From: Bacillota bacterium
GTDB taxonomy: Bacteria; Bacillota; Clostridia; Lachnospirales; Lachnospiraceae
Assembly (NCBI GenBank): GCA_023435895.1
Contig: JAEZLH010000031.1
Span: 69,045-133,044, forward strand
DNA length: 64,000 nt
Direction: 5' to 3'
The position numbers and the translations under genes are program-made. The notes below the pieces were generated by a model, which did no database searches, was not told where the DNA came from, and saw nothing but the letters and a program-made list of their open reading frames with translations. Shown here piece after piece: positions 17,199 to 26,612 of the stretch (positions within the stretch are counted from its first letter, which is position 1; the number at the start of each line of letters is the position of its first letter).

Positions 17199-18277
17199 TG
17201 GGTAAAAGAACCGTAGTTCCTTTTGGACCTCAACATCCGGTGCTTCCTGAACCGATTCATTTGGATTTAGTACTTGAGGACGAACTTGTTGTTGAAGCAA
17301 TTCCGAGAATCGGATACATTCACAGAGGATTAGAGAAGCTAGTAGAGAAAAAGGATTTTCAACAATATACCTATGTAGCAGAGAGAATCTGTGGAATCTG
17401 TTCCTTTATGCATGGAATGGGATATTGTATGGCAATTGAAGAAATCATGAACGTTGAAATTCCCGAGCGTTCAAAGTTCCTCCGAGTAATCTGGGCAGAA
17501 TTATCCCGTCTTCACAGCCATTTATTATGGATTGGCTTACTTGCAGATGCATTTGGTTTTGAGAGCCTTTTCATGCAATCCTGGAAGATGAGAGAGCAGG
17601 TGCTTGATATCTTTGAGGAGACCACAGGCGGACGTGTTATCTTCTCCGTATGTGATATCGGTGGCGTTAGAAAAGATATCTCAAAAGAAACTTTAGTAAA
17701 GATAGACAAAACTCTTGCAGCTTTAAACAAAGAGTTAAAAGAATTAACAGATGTATTTATTAACGATACTTCCGTAAAATTACGTACAAAGGGCGTTGGC
17801 GTATTAACAAAGCAGCAGGCTTTTGATCTTGGTGCAGTTGGACCAATGGGAAGAGCAAGTGGTTTGGATTCTGATATGAGATCCACCGGTTATGCTGCAT
17901 ACTCCAAGCTGAACTTCAAGCCGATTATCGATGATGGCGGCGATAGCTATGCAAGAACCAATGTCAGAATCAAGGAGATGTTCCAATCCATCGATTTAAT
18001 CCACCAGGCGATTCAGATCATCCCTGAGGGTGAAATAAAAGTAAAAGTGACCGGTAATCCTAACGGTGAATATTTTATGCGCGTGGAACAACCACGTGGG
18101 GAGGTAGTTTATTATGCAAAAGCAAATGGTTCTAAAAATCTTGATCGCTTAAGAGTTAGAACTCCTACCTTTGCTAATATCCCTGCATTACTTGAGACAT
18201 TAAAGGGCTGCGCCTTGGCTGATGTGCCGATTCTTATTTTAACAATCGACCCTTGCATCAGCTGTACAGAAAGATAA
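17198..18277 (+). CDS. echE: Ech hydrogenase large subunit E with Ni-Fe site
   Basis: 359 residues. The four Ni-binding cysteines are present: Cys65 and Cys68 (ERICGICSF) and Cys353 and Cys356 (DPCISCTER). The protein ends at that second motif with no C-terminal extension, so no proteolytic maturation should be needed; this is known for some group 4 hydrogenases and fits the lack of a HycI/HyaD-type protease here. Catalyses reversible proton reduction with reduced ferredoxin. Confidence 0.95.
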   Translation: MGKRTVVPFGPQHPVLPEPIHLDLVLEDELVVEAIPRIGYIHRGLEKLVEKKDFQQYTYVAERICGICSFMHGMGYCMAIEEIMNVEIPERSKFLRVIWAELSRLHSHLLWIGLLADAFGFESLFMQSWKMREQVLDIFEETTGGRVIFSVCDIGGVRKDISKETLVKIDKTLAALNKELKELTDVFINDTSVKLRTKGVGVLTKQQAFDLGAVGPMGRASGLDSDMRSTGYAAYSKLNFKPIIDDGGDSYARTNVRIKEMFQSIDLIHQAIQIIPEGEIKVKVTGNPNGEYFMRVEQPRGEVVYYAKANGSKNLDRLRVRTPTFANIPALLETLKGCALADVPILILTIDPCISCTER

Positions 18278-18319
18278 TTAGGATGTTGAACCGCCTTTTG
18301 AGGCGGCATGGAGGTAAGT

Positions 18320-18682
18320 ATGTCATTATTAAGCATGTCAAAGACACTGTTTAAAAATCTGTTCCACGGACCCTATACAGTTCTTTATCCAATAAAGCAA
18401 AAAGAGAAATTTGACCGTACCAGGGGGCAGGTCGGAATTTCTATCGATGACTGTATCTTTTGCGGTATCTGTCAAAGAAGATGTCCTACCGGAGCAATCA
18501 AGGTGGACAAAGCGAATGCCACTTGGTCTATTGAAAGACTTCAGTGCATACAATGTAATTATTGCAACGAGGTCTGTCCGAAAAAATGCCTTCGTATGGA
18601 TAACCAATATACGGCTCCATCCGATGGTAAAGTAAAGGATGAATTTGTAAAATGCATGAATACCCAATCACCCAACGCATAA
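18320..18682 (+). CDS. echF: Ech hydrogenase polyferredoxin subunit F
   Basis: 120 residues from ATG 18320 (GGAGG five bases upstream; ATG 18308 overlaps the site). Two [4Fe-4S] motifs: CIFCGICQRRCPTGAI and CIQCNYCNEVCPKKCL. Electron entry from soluble ferredoxin. A small CCGCC/GGCGG hairpin (18291-18306) precedes it. The 3' end overlaps hypA by 31 bases. Confidence 0.92.
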   Translation: MSLLSMSKTLFKNLFHGPYTVLYPIKQKEKFDRTRGQVGISIDDCIFCGICQRRCPTGAIKVDKANATWSIERLQCIQCNYCNEVCPKKCLRMDNQYTAPSDGKVKDEFVKCMNTQSPNA

Positions 18683-18990
18683 TAGAAATAGCCGGAGAAT
18701 ATGCCGAAAAGAATAATGCATCCAAGGTAAAAGACATCAATTTAGTTGTAGGCGATTATTCCGGTTATGTAGCAAGCTCAATTGAGCTGTATTTTGATAT
18801 CATTGCAGAGGGAACTCCCTGCGAACATGCAAAGCTTCACATTGAACGAGTTATTCCGAAGCTGCGTTGCAGTAATTGCGGGGAATTATTTGTCCGAAAG
18901 CCATTTTCTTTCGAGTGTCCAACCTGCAAGGGAGAAGGTGCTCCAACAGAGATAGGACAAGAATTTTTCATTAAGTCAATTGTAATATAA
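18652..18990 (+). CDS. hypA: hydrogenase nickel incorporation protein HypA
   Basis: 112 residues with the invariant start Met-His-Glu (His2 binds nickel), which fixes the start at 18652 inside echF. The zinc site is CSNCGELF ... CPTC. With HypB it delivers Ni2+ to EchE. Confidence 0.94.
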   Translation: MHEYPITQRIIEIAGEYAEKNNASKVKDINLVVGDYSGYVASSIELYFDIIAEGTPCEHAKLHIERVIPKLRCSNCGELFVRKPFSFECPTCKGEGAPTEIGQEFFIKSIVI

Positions 18991-19000
18991 GGAGGTCAAT

Positions 19001-19651
19001 ATGTCAGAAACTAAAGAAATAGAAATCATGCAATCCGTGTATGACAAGAACGATGAGGTGGCTGCACAAATCAATGCTTCTTTAACAAAGAGCGGGATTT
19101 ATGCCATTAATGTAATGGGTGCACCGGGTGCTGGAAAGACAACCTCCTTAATCAATATCATCAAAGGTTTGGACGGTGTAACACCTTACGTAATTGAAGG
19201 AGATATCGAAGCGGATTTTGATACAAAGACCCTGCAGTCTCTAGGCGTTAAGGCAATTCAGATTAATACCGGAGGCGCTTGCCATCTGGATTCTCCCTTA
19301 ATTGGCAACGCTGTAGATGAGATGAAGATTGGTGAAGGTGTACTCTTTATTGAAAATATTGGCAATCTTGTTTGCCCTGCTGAGTTTATGATTGGCGAGC
19401 ATGCAAAAATGCTGATTTCTACGGTTACAGAGGGTAGTGATAAACCTTATAAATATCCTCTTGCCTTTGAAAAAGCAGATATTATTATCTTAAATAAATG
19501 TGATTTGTTACCTTATATCGATTTTGATGAGGAATTCTTTATGAAGGGTGTTAGAGCACTAAATAAGACTGCACCGGTTGTAAAGGTATCCGGTAAAACA
19601 GGAGAGGGATACGATCAAGTAGTATCATGGATAACAGAGAAATTAAAATAA
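19001..19651 (+). CDS. hypB: hydrogenase nickel incorporation GTPase HypB
   Basis: 216 residues. P-loop GAPGAGKTT at residues 40-48; switch and metal-site region GGACHLDSPLIGNAV (Cys and His for metal); G4-type NKCDLLPYIDFD. It lacks the N-terminal histidine-rich stretch found in some HypB proteins. AGGAGG upstream; overlaps hypF by 25 bases. Confidence 0.95.
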   Translation: MSETKEIEIMQSVYDKNDEVAAQINASLTKSGIYAINVMGAPGAGKTTSLINIIKGLDGVTPYVIEGDIEADFDTKTLQSLGVKAIQINTGGACHLDSPLIGNAVDEMKIGEGVLFIENIGNLVCPAEFMIGEHAKMLISTVTEGSDKPYKYPLAFEKADIIILNKCDLLPYIDFDEEFFMKGVRALNKTAPVVKVSGKTGEGYDQVVSWITEKLK

Positions 19652-22431
19652 TCACAAAAAGAATAAAAGCATTTGGCATCGTACAAGGGGTTGGATTTCG
19701 ACCCCTTGTTTATCGTATGGCGAAAAAACTAGGGGTGAAGGGTTTTGTCCGCAATGTGGGTGGCTATGTTGAAATAGCGGTTCAATCCGGTGCAGAGCAG
19801 CTTGAAGAGTTCTGCATGGAGTTAAGCAACCTCCATAGCGTTGGTGTTGAGATCATTAAGATTGAAGCAGAAGAAATAACGCAGGAACAGGCTTTGTCAA
19901 ACCTACCAACACATTTTTGGTCAAAGCTCGGAGAGGAAGAAGTCTGGAAGGATTTTATCATCGTTGAGAGTAAGAGCAGTGAAGAGGTTCCAATCCTTCC
20001 CCCTGATCTTCCAATTTGCCCAAAGTGCCAGGAAGAGCTGTTTGATGAGGACAATCGCAGATATCACAACCCCTTTATTAGCTGCATGTCCTGCGGACCC
20101 AGATATACCATTATGGAGGAAGTCCCATATGATCGTCATACTACAACAATGGTGGACTTTCCTATGTGTCCTTCCTGTTATGAAGAATATAAGTCCCCGG
20201 ATAGCAGAAGGTTTCATGCACAGACAATATCCTGTAATGAGTGTGGACCATACCTGTTGTTAAGGGAGTATTCTTCTATACACGGAAAGAATCACAGTGA
20301 ATCGAAGCAGGAAAAGTTAAATCTGAGTGCGAGTAGACAAGATAAGTTAAACATAAGTGTATTTGGTAAGGATGAGTTAATCTGTAATAAGTTAAACCGG
20401 GGTGAAGATAGCCAGGGTGAATTAAACCAGAGTAATGTAAACCAAAGTGATATAAATAAAGCTGAATGGAACGATAAAGGTATCCTGTCCCTGGAGAAGA
20501 ATTCTGCTAATAAAGGGGACGAAACACTCGGATTGAAGATGGCTTCCTCGTCAATAAAGAAATTTACAAATCGTTACTCGGAGAATGAAGAAGCTTTGGT
20601 AAGAGCAGTATCCATCCTAAAGGATGGAGGCATCGTTGCGGTGAAAGGAATTGGCGGATATCATCTGGTATGCTCCCCCTTTATAGAGGAGACAGTAGTG
20701 AACCTTCGAAGGCTTAAGGGAAGGGAAGAGAAACCATTTGCAGTTATGTTTCCTGATCTAGGGGAACTGGAAGAGTATTGCAGAATCGGGGAGGAAGAAA
20801 AGGCCTTATTATTATCCAACGCCAGACCGATTGTGCTATCCTATATGGAAAAGGACAGAATGGCACCTTCCACCAATAAGGGAAGCATGTACTGCGGGGC
20901 ATTCTTGCCTTATACTCCTTTGCAGCTTTTATTGACCAAGGAGTGCGGACCGCTCATAATGACCAGTGCAAACCTTTCCAATCAGCCGATTATTAAGGAT
21001 GATGACAAGATGTGTTCACTTTGGTCACCTTATCTGAAGGGTGTATTATATAATTCGAGAAGAATTGTACGAACCGTGGATGATTCGGTTGCAAAAATTA
21101 TAGACGGGAAGCCTCAGCTGATACGTAGAAGCCGTGGATTTGTTCCTTATCCGGTGTTTTTATCTGAGAAGGAAAACACTGATAGCAAGGAAGGAAACGG
21201 TTTATCCGATGAAAATTGGGCGAAACTGGAGTTTCAGTTAGATCAAAAAACAAATATAAAAACTGAGGAAAAAATAGAGCAAAATAAAGATCAAAAATCA
21301 GATCAAAAAATAGAACAAAAATTAAAACAGATACGACAAGAAAAAGAAGAGCCTATATTAATGAAACATGGAATCTTTTCCGCTGGTGGAGATTTGAAAG
21401 CTGCCTTCTGTCTTTACAAAGATGGGCGGGCGGTGGTCTCCCAATATATCGGTGATTTGGAAGAGTCCTCGGTTATGAAGGAATACCAACGAGCTTATGG
21501 AGATTTAAAAGAGTTATTAAAGATAAATCCGGGGTTTGGGGTATGTGATATGCATCCGAACTATCACTCCGCCAGATTTGTAAAAAGTCTCGGACTTCCT
21601 TTCCTAGAGGTGCAACATCACCATGCTCATATTGCTTCTGTAATGGCAGAGCATGATTTGCATAACAGAGTAATTGGTATTGCCTTTGATGGAACCGGAT
21701 ATGGTACGGATGGTAATATCTGGGGAGGAGAGTTCCTTGTGTGTGAAGGAAAGGATTTTCGTAGAGCGGCACATCTCTCCTATACACCTATGATAGGTGG
21801 GGATCAATCCATGAAGGATGCAAAGAAAACCGCTTCCTGTTATATGATTAATGGTGGGCTTTCAGAGTATGTGGAGGATGAACGAGGGAATATGATTAAA
21901 GCAGCACTGGATAATAAGATCAATACAATTCTTTCCTCCAGTATGGGAAGGCTGTTTGATGCGGTAGCATCCATTCTTCATATTGCTCAGGAGAATCGCT
22001 ATGAGGGAGAATGTGCGGCGCTGTTGGAGAAGGAAGCTGTATTTGCTATTAGAGACAAAATTGTAGCTACAGCACTTGCGTTTGGAGTTATAGAGAGAGA
22101 TAATAGGATAGAACTTGATCCCATACCCGTTTTAAAAGGTATCTTGGAAAACAAAAATAATGATGGTGTAAGAGCATTGGCATTGGGCTTTCACTATGCC
22201 CTTAGCAATGCAATTGAAAGTATATGCATTCTTCTAAGAGAAAAGTATCAAACAAGTGATGTGGCATTAAGCGGCGGGGTATTCCAAAACTCCGTACTTA
22301 CGGAACAAACCTTATGCGTACTGAGGGAAAAGGGCTTCCATGTGTATACGAATCTATCGGTGCCTCCCAATGATGGAGCAATTAGTTTGGGGCAAACCTA
22401 TATCGCGAAAGAATATTTGGAACAGAGATAA
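19627..22431 (+). CDS. hypF: carbamoyltransferase HypF with two unusual insertions
   Basis: 934 residues against a usual ~750-780. Order: acylphosphatase domain (IVQGVGFRPLVYRMAKKLG, ~12-100), two zinc fingers (CPKC at ~131 with CMSCG, and CPSC with CNECG), YrdC-like domain (~315-510), Kae1-like domain (~580-930, LSGGVFQNSVLTEQ). Two extra low-complexity hydrophilic segments, ~residues 216-312 and ~514-575, sit exactly at domain borders. They do not disrupt the catalytic domains. Makes the thiocarboxamide used by HypE for the CN ligands. Confidence 0.94.
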   Translation: MDNREIKIITKRIKAFGIVQGVGFRPLVYRMAKKLGVKGFVRNVGGYVEIAVQSGAEQLEEFCMELSNLHSVGVEIIKIEAEEITQEQALSNLPTHFWSKLGEEEVWKDFIIVESKSSEEVPILPPDLPICPKCQEELFDEDNRRYHNPFISCMSCGPRYTIMEEVPYDRHTTTMVDFPMCPSCYEEYKSPDSRRFHAQTISCNECGPYLLLREYSSIHGKNHSESKQEKLNLSASRQDKLNISVFGKDELICNKLNRGEDSQGELNQSNVNQSDINKAEWNDKGILSLEKNSANKGDETLGLKMASSSIKKFTNRYSENEEALVRAVSILKDGGIVAVKGIGGYHLVCSPFIEETVVNLRRLKGREEKPFAVMFPDLGELEEYCRIGEEEKALLLSNARPIVLSYMEKDRMAPSTNKGSMYCGAFLPYTPLQLLLTKECGPLIMTSANLSNQPIIKDDDKMCSLWSPYLKGVLYNSRRIVRTVDDSVAKIIDGKPQLIRRSRGFVPYPVFLSEKENTDSKEGNGLSDENWAKLEFQLDQKTNIKTEEKIEQNKDQKSDQKIEQKLKQIRQEKEEPILMKHGIFSAGGDLKAAFCLYKDGRAVVSQYIGDLEESSVMKEYQRAYGDLKELLKINPGFGVCDMHPNYHSARFVKSLGLPFLEVQHHHAHIASVMAEHDLHNRVIGIAFDGTGYGTDGNIWGGEFLVCEGKDFRRAAHLSYTPMIGGDQSMKDAKKTASCYMINGGLSEYVEDERGNMIKAALDNKINTILSSSMGRLFDAVASILHIAQENRYEGECAALLEKEAVFAIRDKIVATALAFGVIERDNRIELDPIPVLKGILENKNNDGVRALALGFHYALSNAIESICILLREKYQTSDVALSGGVFQNSVLTEQTLCVLREKGFHVYTNLSVPPNDGAISLGQTYIAKEYLEQR

Positions 22432-22666
22432 TGTGGAGAAGTAGTTAACAAAGAGATTGTTATTTATTTTAATAGTTAGTAGTAGGTATGGTGTTTCCTA
22501 AATAAATGAACAGAAAGCACAAGATTGAAGTTCTAAAGTGGCATTCAAAAAGGTAATGTATGGTGACATAACGAAGCTTTTTGAGTGATATATATAGAAT
22601 TTCAAGCAAGTAACTCTCTATTATTTAAAACATTGTACCAGATAGAACAAGAAAGGTTGGATGGAT

Positions 22667-22903
22667 ATGTGTGTAGCAGTTCCCGGAAAGATCATTGAAA
22701 TGAATGGTGATATAGCAAAGGTTAATATTATGAATAATATCACACAGGTAAACACCAGACTGGTATCCGTAAAGGTCGGAGATTATGTACTGGTGCATGC
22801 GGGGGTTGTGATTGAAGTGATGAAAAAGGATATGGCGGAAGAGATCATAGAGATATTTTCAGAACTCCAGGAGGATATGAATGAAGACGCTATCGCAGAT
22901 TAA
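22667..22903 (+). CDS. hypC: hydrogenase assembly chaperone HypC
   Basis: 78 residues. The start at 22667 gives MCVAVPGKI: Cys2 must be N-terminal after Met removal because it binds the Fe(CN)2CO unit, so the in-frame ATG six bases earlier (22661) is rejected. GAAAGG lies upstream. Works with HypD and docks to EchE. Overlaps hypD by 23 bases. The 235 bases between hypF and hypC hold no feature I could support. Confidence 0.94.
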   Translation: MCVAVPGKIIEMNGDIAKVNIMNNITQVNTRLVSVKVGDYVLVHAGVVIEVMKKDMAEEIIEIFSELQEDMNEDAIAD

Positions 22904-23924
22904 AGACGAACTGAAGAATTACGATGGAAGACCGATCAAAATTATGGAGGTATGCGGAACACATACGGGAAGCATATTTAAAAATGGAATTCGAAGCCTG
23001 CTATCTCCAAAGATTCAATTAATCTCTGGACCTGGATGTCCTGTATGTGTCACATCATCTTCCTATATTGATCGACTGGTGGAACTGTCCAGAATGGAGA
23101 AGCATTGCGTGCTTACCTTTGGTGATATGATGAAGGTTAAGGGAACCCAGTATTCCTTAACCCAGGCAAAAGCAATCGGGGGGCAGGTGACTATCCTGTA
23201 TTCTCCATTGGCGGCAATCATAACAGCACTTGAGAATCCGGATACCCAGTATGTCTTTGCTGCGGTGGGCTTTGAGACCACAACGCCAATCTATGCACTT
23301 ATGATGGATGAGATTATTACCAAAGGAATTAAAAACCTAAGGTTGCTTACCTCTTTAAAGACTATTATTCCCGCACTTACCTTTATTTGTGAGAATGAAG
23401 AGGGAATTGACGCCTTCTTAAGTCCTGGACATGTTAGTGCCATTATCGGAAGTCATTCCTATGAGGAATTGGCGGAACATTATCATAAACCTTTTGTCAT
23501 TGGAGGCTTTGAAGGAGAACATATTCTTGCTGCAGTGTATGAGATTGTAACTCAGGTTAAAAATAATCATGCCAGTGTAAAGAATATGTATCCTAGCGTC
23601 GTAACGGAGGAAGGAAATCAAAAGGCTACAGAAATGGTGAATCAATACTTCGAGGTATCCGATGATTATTGGAGAGGAGTAGGAGTGATTGAAGGCTCTG
23701 CTCTTTGCCTTAAAGAAGAATATAAAGAATATGATGCCGGAAGTCGTTTGGAAGCAAAGGAAGACATACAGCCGAAGGGCTGCAGATGCACGGATGTTAT
23801 CCTTGGTCGGATTCAACCGGTGGATTGTCCATTGTTTAAAACGGTATGTACACCACTTAGCGCAGTTGGTCCCTGTATGGTCTCTTCAGAGGGAGCTTGC
23901 GGAATATGGTATAAAAATGTGTGA
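22881..23924 (+). CDS. hypD: hydrogenase Fe-ligand assembly protein HypD
   Basis: 347 residues. Conserved motifs: IKIMEVCGTHT (scaffold Cys), GPGCPVCVT, GFETTTP, and the C-terminal cluster-binding cysteines (GCRCTDVI ... DCPLF ... GPCMVSSEGACGIWY) for a [4Fe-4S] centre. Builds Fe(CN)2CO together with HypC and HypE. Site GGAGG six bases upstream of ATG 22881. Confidence 0.95.
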   Translation: MKTLSQIKDELKNYDGRPIKIMEVCGTHTGSIFKNGIRSLLSPKIQLISGPGCPVCVTSSSYIDRLVELSRMEKHCVLTFGDMMKVKGTQYSLTQAKAIGGQVTILYSPLAAIITALENPDTQYVFAAVGFETTTPIYALMMDEIITKGIKNLRLLTSLKTIIPALTFICENEEGIDAFLSPGHVSAIIGSHSYEELAEHYHKPFVIGGFEGEHILAAVYEIVTQVKNNHASVKNMYPSVVTEEGNQKATEMVNQYFEVSDDYWRGVGVIEGSALCLKEEYKEYDAGSRLEAKEDIQPKGCRCTDVILGRIQPVDCPLFKTVCTPLSAVGPCMVSSEGACGIWYKNV

Positions 23925-24021
23925 TAAATGGGAAAACATCTCACCAATAGCATACAAGGATTAGAATTTATACCGAAAGGCCTATGGCTTGCAGGTATTA
24001 TTGAAAGGCATGGTAATTAGA

Positions 24022-24999
24022 ATGAAGATAGATATGTCCTATGGGAGCGGCGGTAAACAGACCGGCAATTTGATTAATGAGGTGTTCTTAAAGCATTTTG
24101 ATAATAAAACCTTGAACAAACTGGAGGATGCTGCGGTTTTGTCCATTGATGGTAAAATAGCCTATACTACCGATTCCTTTGTAGTCACTCCACTATTCTT
24201 TCGTGGAGGGGATATTGGTAAGCTTGCAGTATGTGGTACCGTAAATGATCTGTCCATGATGGGAGCAATCCCAAAATATCTTACAGCAGGTTTTATCATC
24301 GAAGAAGGAGCGGAGCTTGAAACCATTGAACAGGTAGCTATCTCCATGGCAAAGGCTGCAAAGGAAGCAGGAGTGAAGATTGTAGCCGGCGATACGAAGG
24401 TGATTGAGGGGAAGGGCGGTATTTACATCAATACCTCCGGAATCGGAGAAATAATAAAGTCGGGTGTTAGCATCTCCAATTGTCATATGGGTGATGTAAT
24501 CATATTGTCAGGTAATTTGGGAGAACATCATGCCGCCATCCTTTCCTCTCGAATGGGAATTGAGAATGAAATAGAAAGCGACTGCGCTCCGCTTAATTCC
24601 ATTGTTAAAACTTTGATTAAGAATGAAATTAATGTAAGGTGTATGCGAGATGTGACCCGTGGTGGACTTGCAACTGTTCTCAATGAGGCAGCAGAACATT
24701 CCGGTTGCTCCGTAGAGATTTGGGAAGAGAAGCTTCCAGTAACCAAGGAGATCGAGGGCTTTTGCGATATTTTAGGATTAGATCCGCTTTATATGGCAAA
24801 TGAAGGAAAGATGATAGCGGTTGTTCCAGCAAAACAGGCAGACAAAGCCTTGCAATTGATTCGGAAAACCAAATATGGTAAGAACGCAGCGATAATAGGT
24901 ACAATCAAGGAAGGCAAGAGTGTTACTATGAGAACAAGACTTCAGGGAAGCCGTTCCATTGATGTCTTATATGGCGAAGGATTGCCAAGAATCTGTTAA
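24022..24999 (+). CDS. hypE: hydrogenase cyanide-ligand enzyme HypE
   Basis: 325 residues, PurM/AIR-synthase fold. Starts MKIDMSYGSGGKQTGNLINE and ends with the required C-terminal PRIC, whose Cys is carbamoylated by HypF and dehydrated to thiocyanate. ATG 24022 is chosen because earlier in-frame starts (TTG 23989, ATG 24010) sit on or before AAAGG. Last gene of the ech-hyp cluster. Confidence 0.93.
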   Translation: MKIDMSYGSGGKQTGNLINEVFLKHFDNKTLNKLEDAAVLSIDGKIAYTTDSFVVTPLFFRGGDIGKLAVCGTVNDLSMMGAIPKYLTAGFIIEEGAELETIEQVAISMAKAAKEAGVKIVAGDTKVIEGKGGIYINTSGIGEIIKSGVSISNCHMGDVIILSGNLGEHHAAILSSRMGIENEIESDCAPLNSIVKTLIKNEINVRCMRDVTRGGLATVLNEAAEHSGCSVEIWEEKLPVTKEIEGFCDILGLDPLYMANEGKMIAVVPAKQADKALQLIRKTKYGKNAAIIGTIKEGKSVTMRTRLQGSRSIDVLYGEGLPRIC

Positions 25000-25233
25000 T
25001 ATAGAATGATATTATCGGAGGAGCAAAAGGTTCTTATGATTGCCAAAGAGCGTTTCGAAACAAACTCATAAATATACTACTAACCGATATATATATACAA
25101 CAGATCAATGGCGTTCATAGAGTTATGAATTATTCACACTCTTATGTAATGAAAGGATTTGCTGATAATTTATTAGTCTATTTTTAATAGGCTTTCTACT
25201 ACAGCTAAGTATGATACAGAAATGGGGGATTAT

Positions 25234-25917
25234 ATGTCAGGATACAAAACATTGTTATTTGACGCGGACAATACTTTGTTCGATTTTGATGCGTGTGAGA
25301 ATGAGGCACTTCGACTTGCCTTTCAAAAGCATGGATATCCGTTAAATGAGGAAATTCATAGAACTTATGAAAGGATCAATAAGGATTTATGGAAGCAATA
25401 TGAACTGGGATTAATGGATCGTAAAACGGTTATCTATACCCGTTTCGGCAAATTGTTCCAAGAAATCGGGATTGAAGATGACGGTATTGGTTTTGAAGAT
25501 GATTACCAGGAGCTTCTTGGCATGCAGCATTTTTTTATAGAGCATGCGAAAGAAGTGGTGGAAGAGTTGTATAAACACTTTGATCTGTATGTAGTCACAA
25601 ACGGAGTTACTGTTACACAGTTACGCAGATTAAAAGAATCGGGTCTTGATCAATATTTCAAGAAGATATTCGTTTCAGAAGAAACAGGCTTTCAAAAGCC
25701 CATGAAGGAGTACTTTGATTATTGCTTTGAACGCATTGAGAACTTTGATGCAGCTAGCACGATTATTATTGGAGATACCATTTCCTCTGATATTATGGGT
25801 GGAAATAACGCGGGAATCGCAACTTGTTGGTTTAATCCGAAGGGATTCACTCATCCGGAGGAGGTTATTGTAAATCATGAAATTAGTTGTCTGAAGGAAT
25901 TGATTCATATTTTATGA
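25234..25917 (+). CDS. yjjG: YjjG-type pyrimidine nucleotidase (HAD family)
   Basis: 227 residues from ATG 25234 (GGGGGAT just upstream). HAD motif I DADNTLFDFD, motif II VVTNGVT, Lys in motif III (FQKPMKEYFDY) and motif IV IIIGDTISSDIMGG. The YjjG subgroup removes phosphate from non-canonical pyrimidine monophosphates such as 5-halo-dUMP (house-cleaning). Monocistronic, followed by a terminator. Confidence 0.85.
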   Translation: MSGYKTLLFDADNTLFDFDACENEALRLAFQKHGYPLNEEIHRTYERINKDLWKQYELGLMDRKTVIYTRFGKLFQEIGIEDDGIGFEDDYQELLGMQHFFIEHAKEVVEELYKHFDLYVVTNGVTVTQLRRLKESGLDQYFKKIFVSEETGFQKPMKEYFDYCFERIENFDAASTIIIGDTISSDIMGGNNAGIATCWFNPKGFTHPEEVIVNHEISCLKELIHIL

Positions 25918-25953
25918 TAGGATCACATTCAAAGAAATTTAAAAATTATAATT

Positions 25954-25980
25954 AGGGCAGAGGTAACTCTGCTCTTTTTA
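25954..25980 (+). terminator. terminator of yjjG
   Basis: GGGCAGAG / CTCTGCTC stem with GTAA loop and TTTTT tail. Confidence 0.88.
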
Positions 25981-26039
25981 TAACTAAAAATAAAGAGCGA
26001 AAAGCAAGTTCGAAAAAGAATGGTTTTTAAGTGATTATA

Positions 26040-26284
26040 CGAAAACGATTAAGTAACTTTTTAAGAAAAATATCAAAAAATACTTGCAATTAGTTACGAA
26101 AAGGTTTAAGATAAAAACATGAAAAGTAATTCATTACAAATCAAACGGATATCGGATCTGTATAAAAAATCTTTGATACTGGGGAGTATTTAGATAAAAC
26201 AGAGAAAATATTTAAAATGAATTTTATAAACCCCATAATATGGGTATAAAATCATTGAATATTCAACGAAAACGTTTTAGTAAC
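26040..26284 (+). repeat. three operator-like 18-mers in a gene-less stretch
   Basis: CGAAAACGATTAAGTAAC (26040-26057), CGAAAAGGTTTAAGATAA (26097-26114) and CGAAAACGTTTTAGTAAC (26267-26284). The outer two agree at 16 of 18 positions, and an AAACGWTT core recalls LacI/GalR-type operators. CATTACAAATC also occurs twice (26133 and 26308 regions). No gene follows within range, so this may be the control region of a lost sugar operon. The 25981-26576 stretch holds no other feature I can support. Confidence 0.4.
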
Positions 26285-26576
26285 AAAATTACTTAACCAA
26301 GTAGTGCATTACAAATCTGTGGTTTTGGGGAGAGGAACTACAGGCTTGTTGTAACATAACTCAGTTATATATCTTAACCCATAAGAATTAAGAGTTGCAA
26401 TATTTATTAGGAATGAAATGATTTATTAAAAATGACGGGGAGTTATTATATAAATATTAATCCTAAAAAATGTTGATTGCAAGATAGCTGAGTTTGGTAA
26501 TTCTATCATTTTGATAATTACATATATTCCATTCCATTATTCATTACTATATTTTAGTGCTCATATTTTGAAAAGG

Positions 26577-26608
26577 GTGCATCGGGAGAAATCTCGGTGC
26601 ACTTTTTT
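26577..26608 (+). terminator. hairpin terminator adjoining the intron fragment
   Basis: GTGCATCGGGA pairs with TCTCGGTGCAC (two G-U pairs) and is followed by six T. The gene it once ended is not visible. Group IIC introns are known to insert just after such terminators. Confidence 0.8.
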
Positions 26609-26612
26609 CGTG

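Noticed and set aside
16629..18740. Reverse-strand open frames across the ech genes
   Set aside because: No ribosome sites, and they are fully overlapped by conserved hydrogenase subunits.
19782..20263. Antisense and shifted open frames in hypF
   Set aside because: They are shadows of a well-conserved coding region with all zinc-finger motifs in the main frame.
22661..22666. Earlier ATG for hypC
   Set aside because: HypC needs cysteine directly after the initiator Met; the earlier start would bury it.
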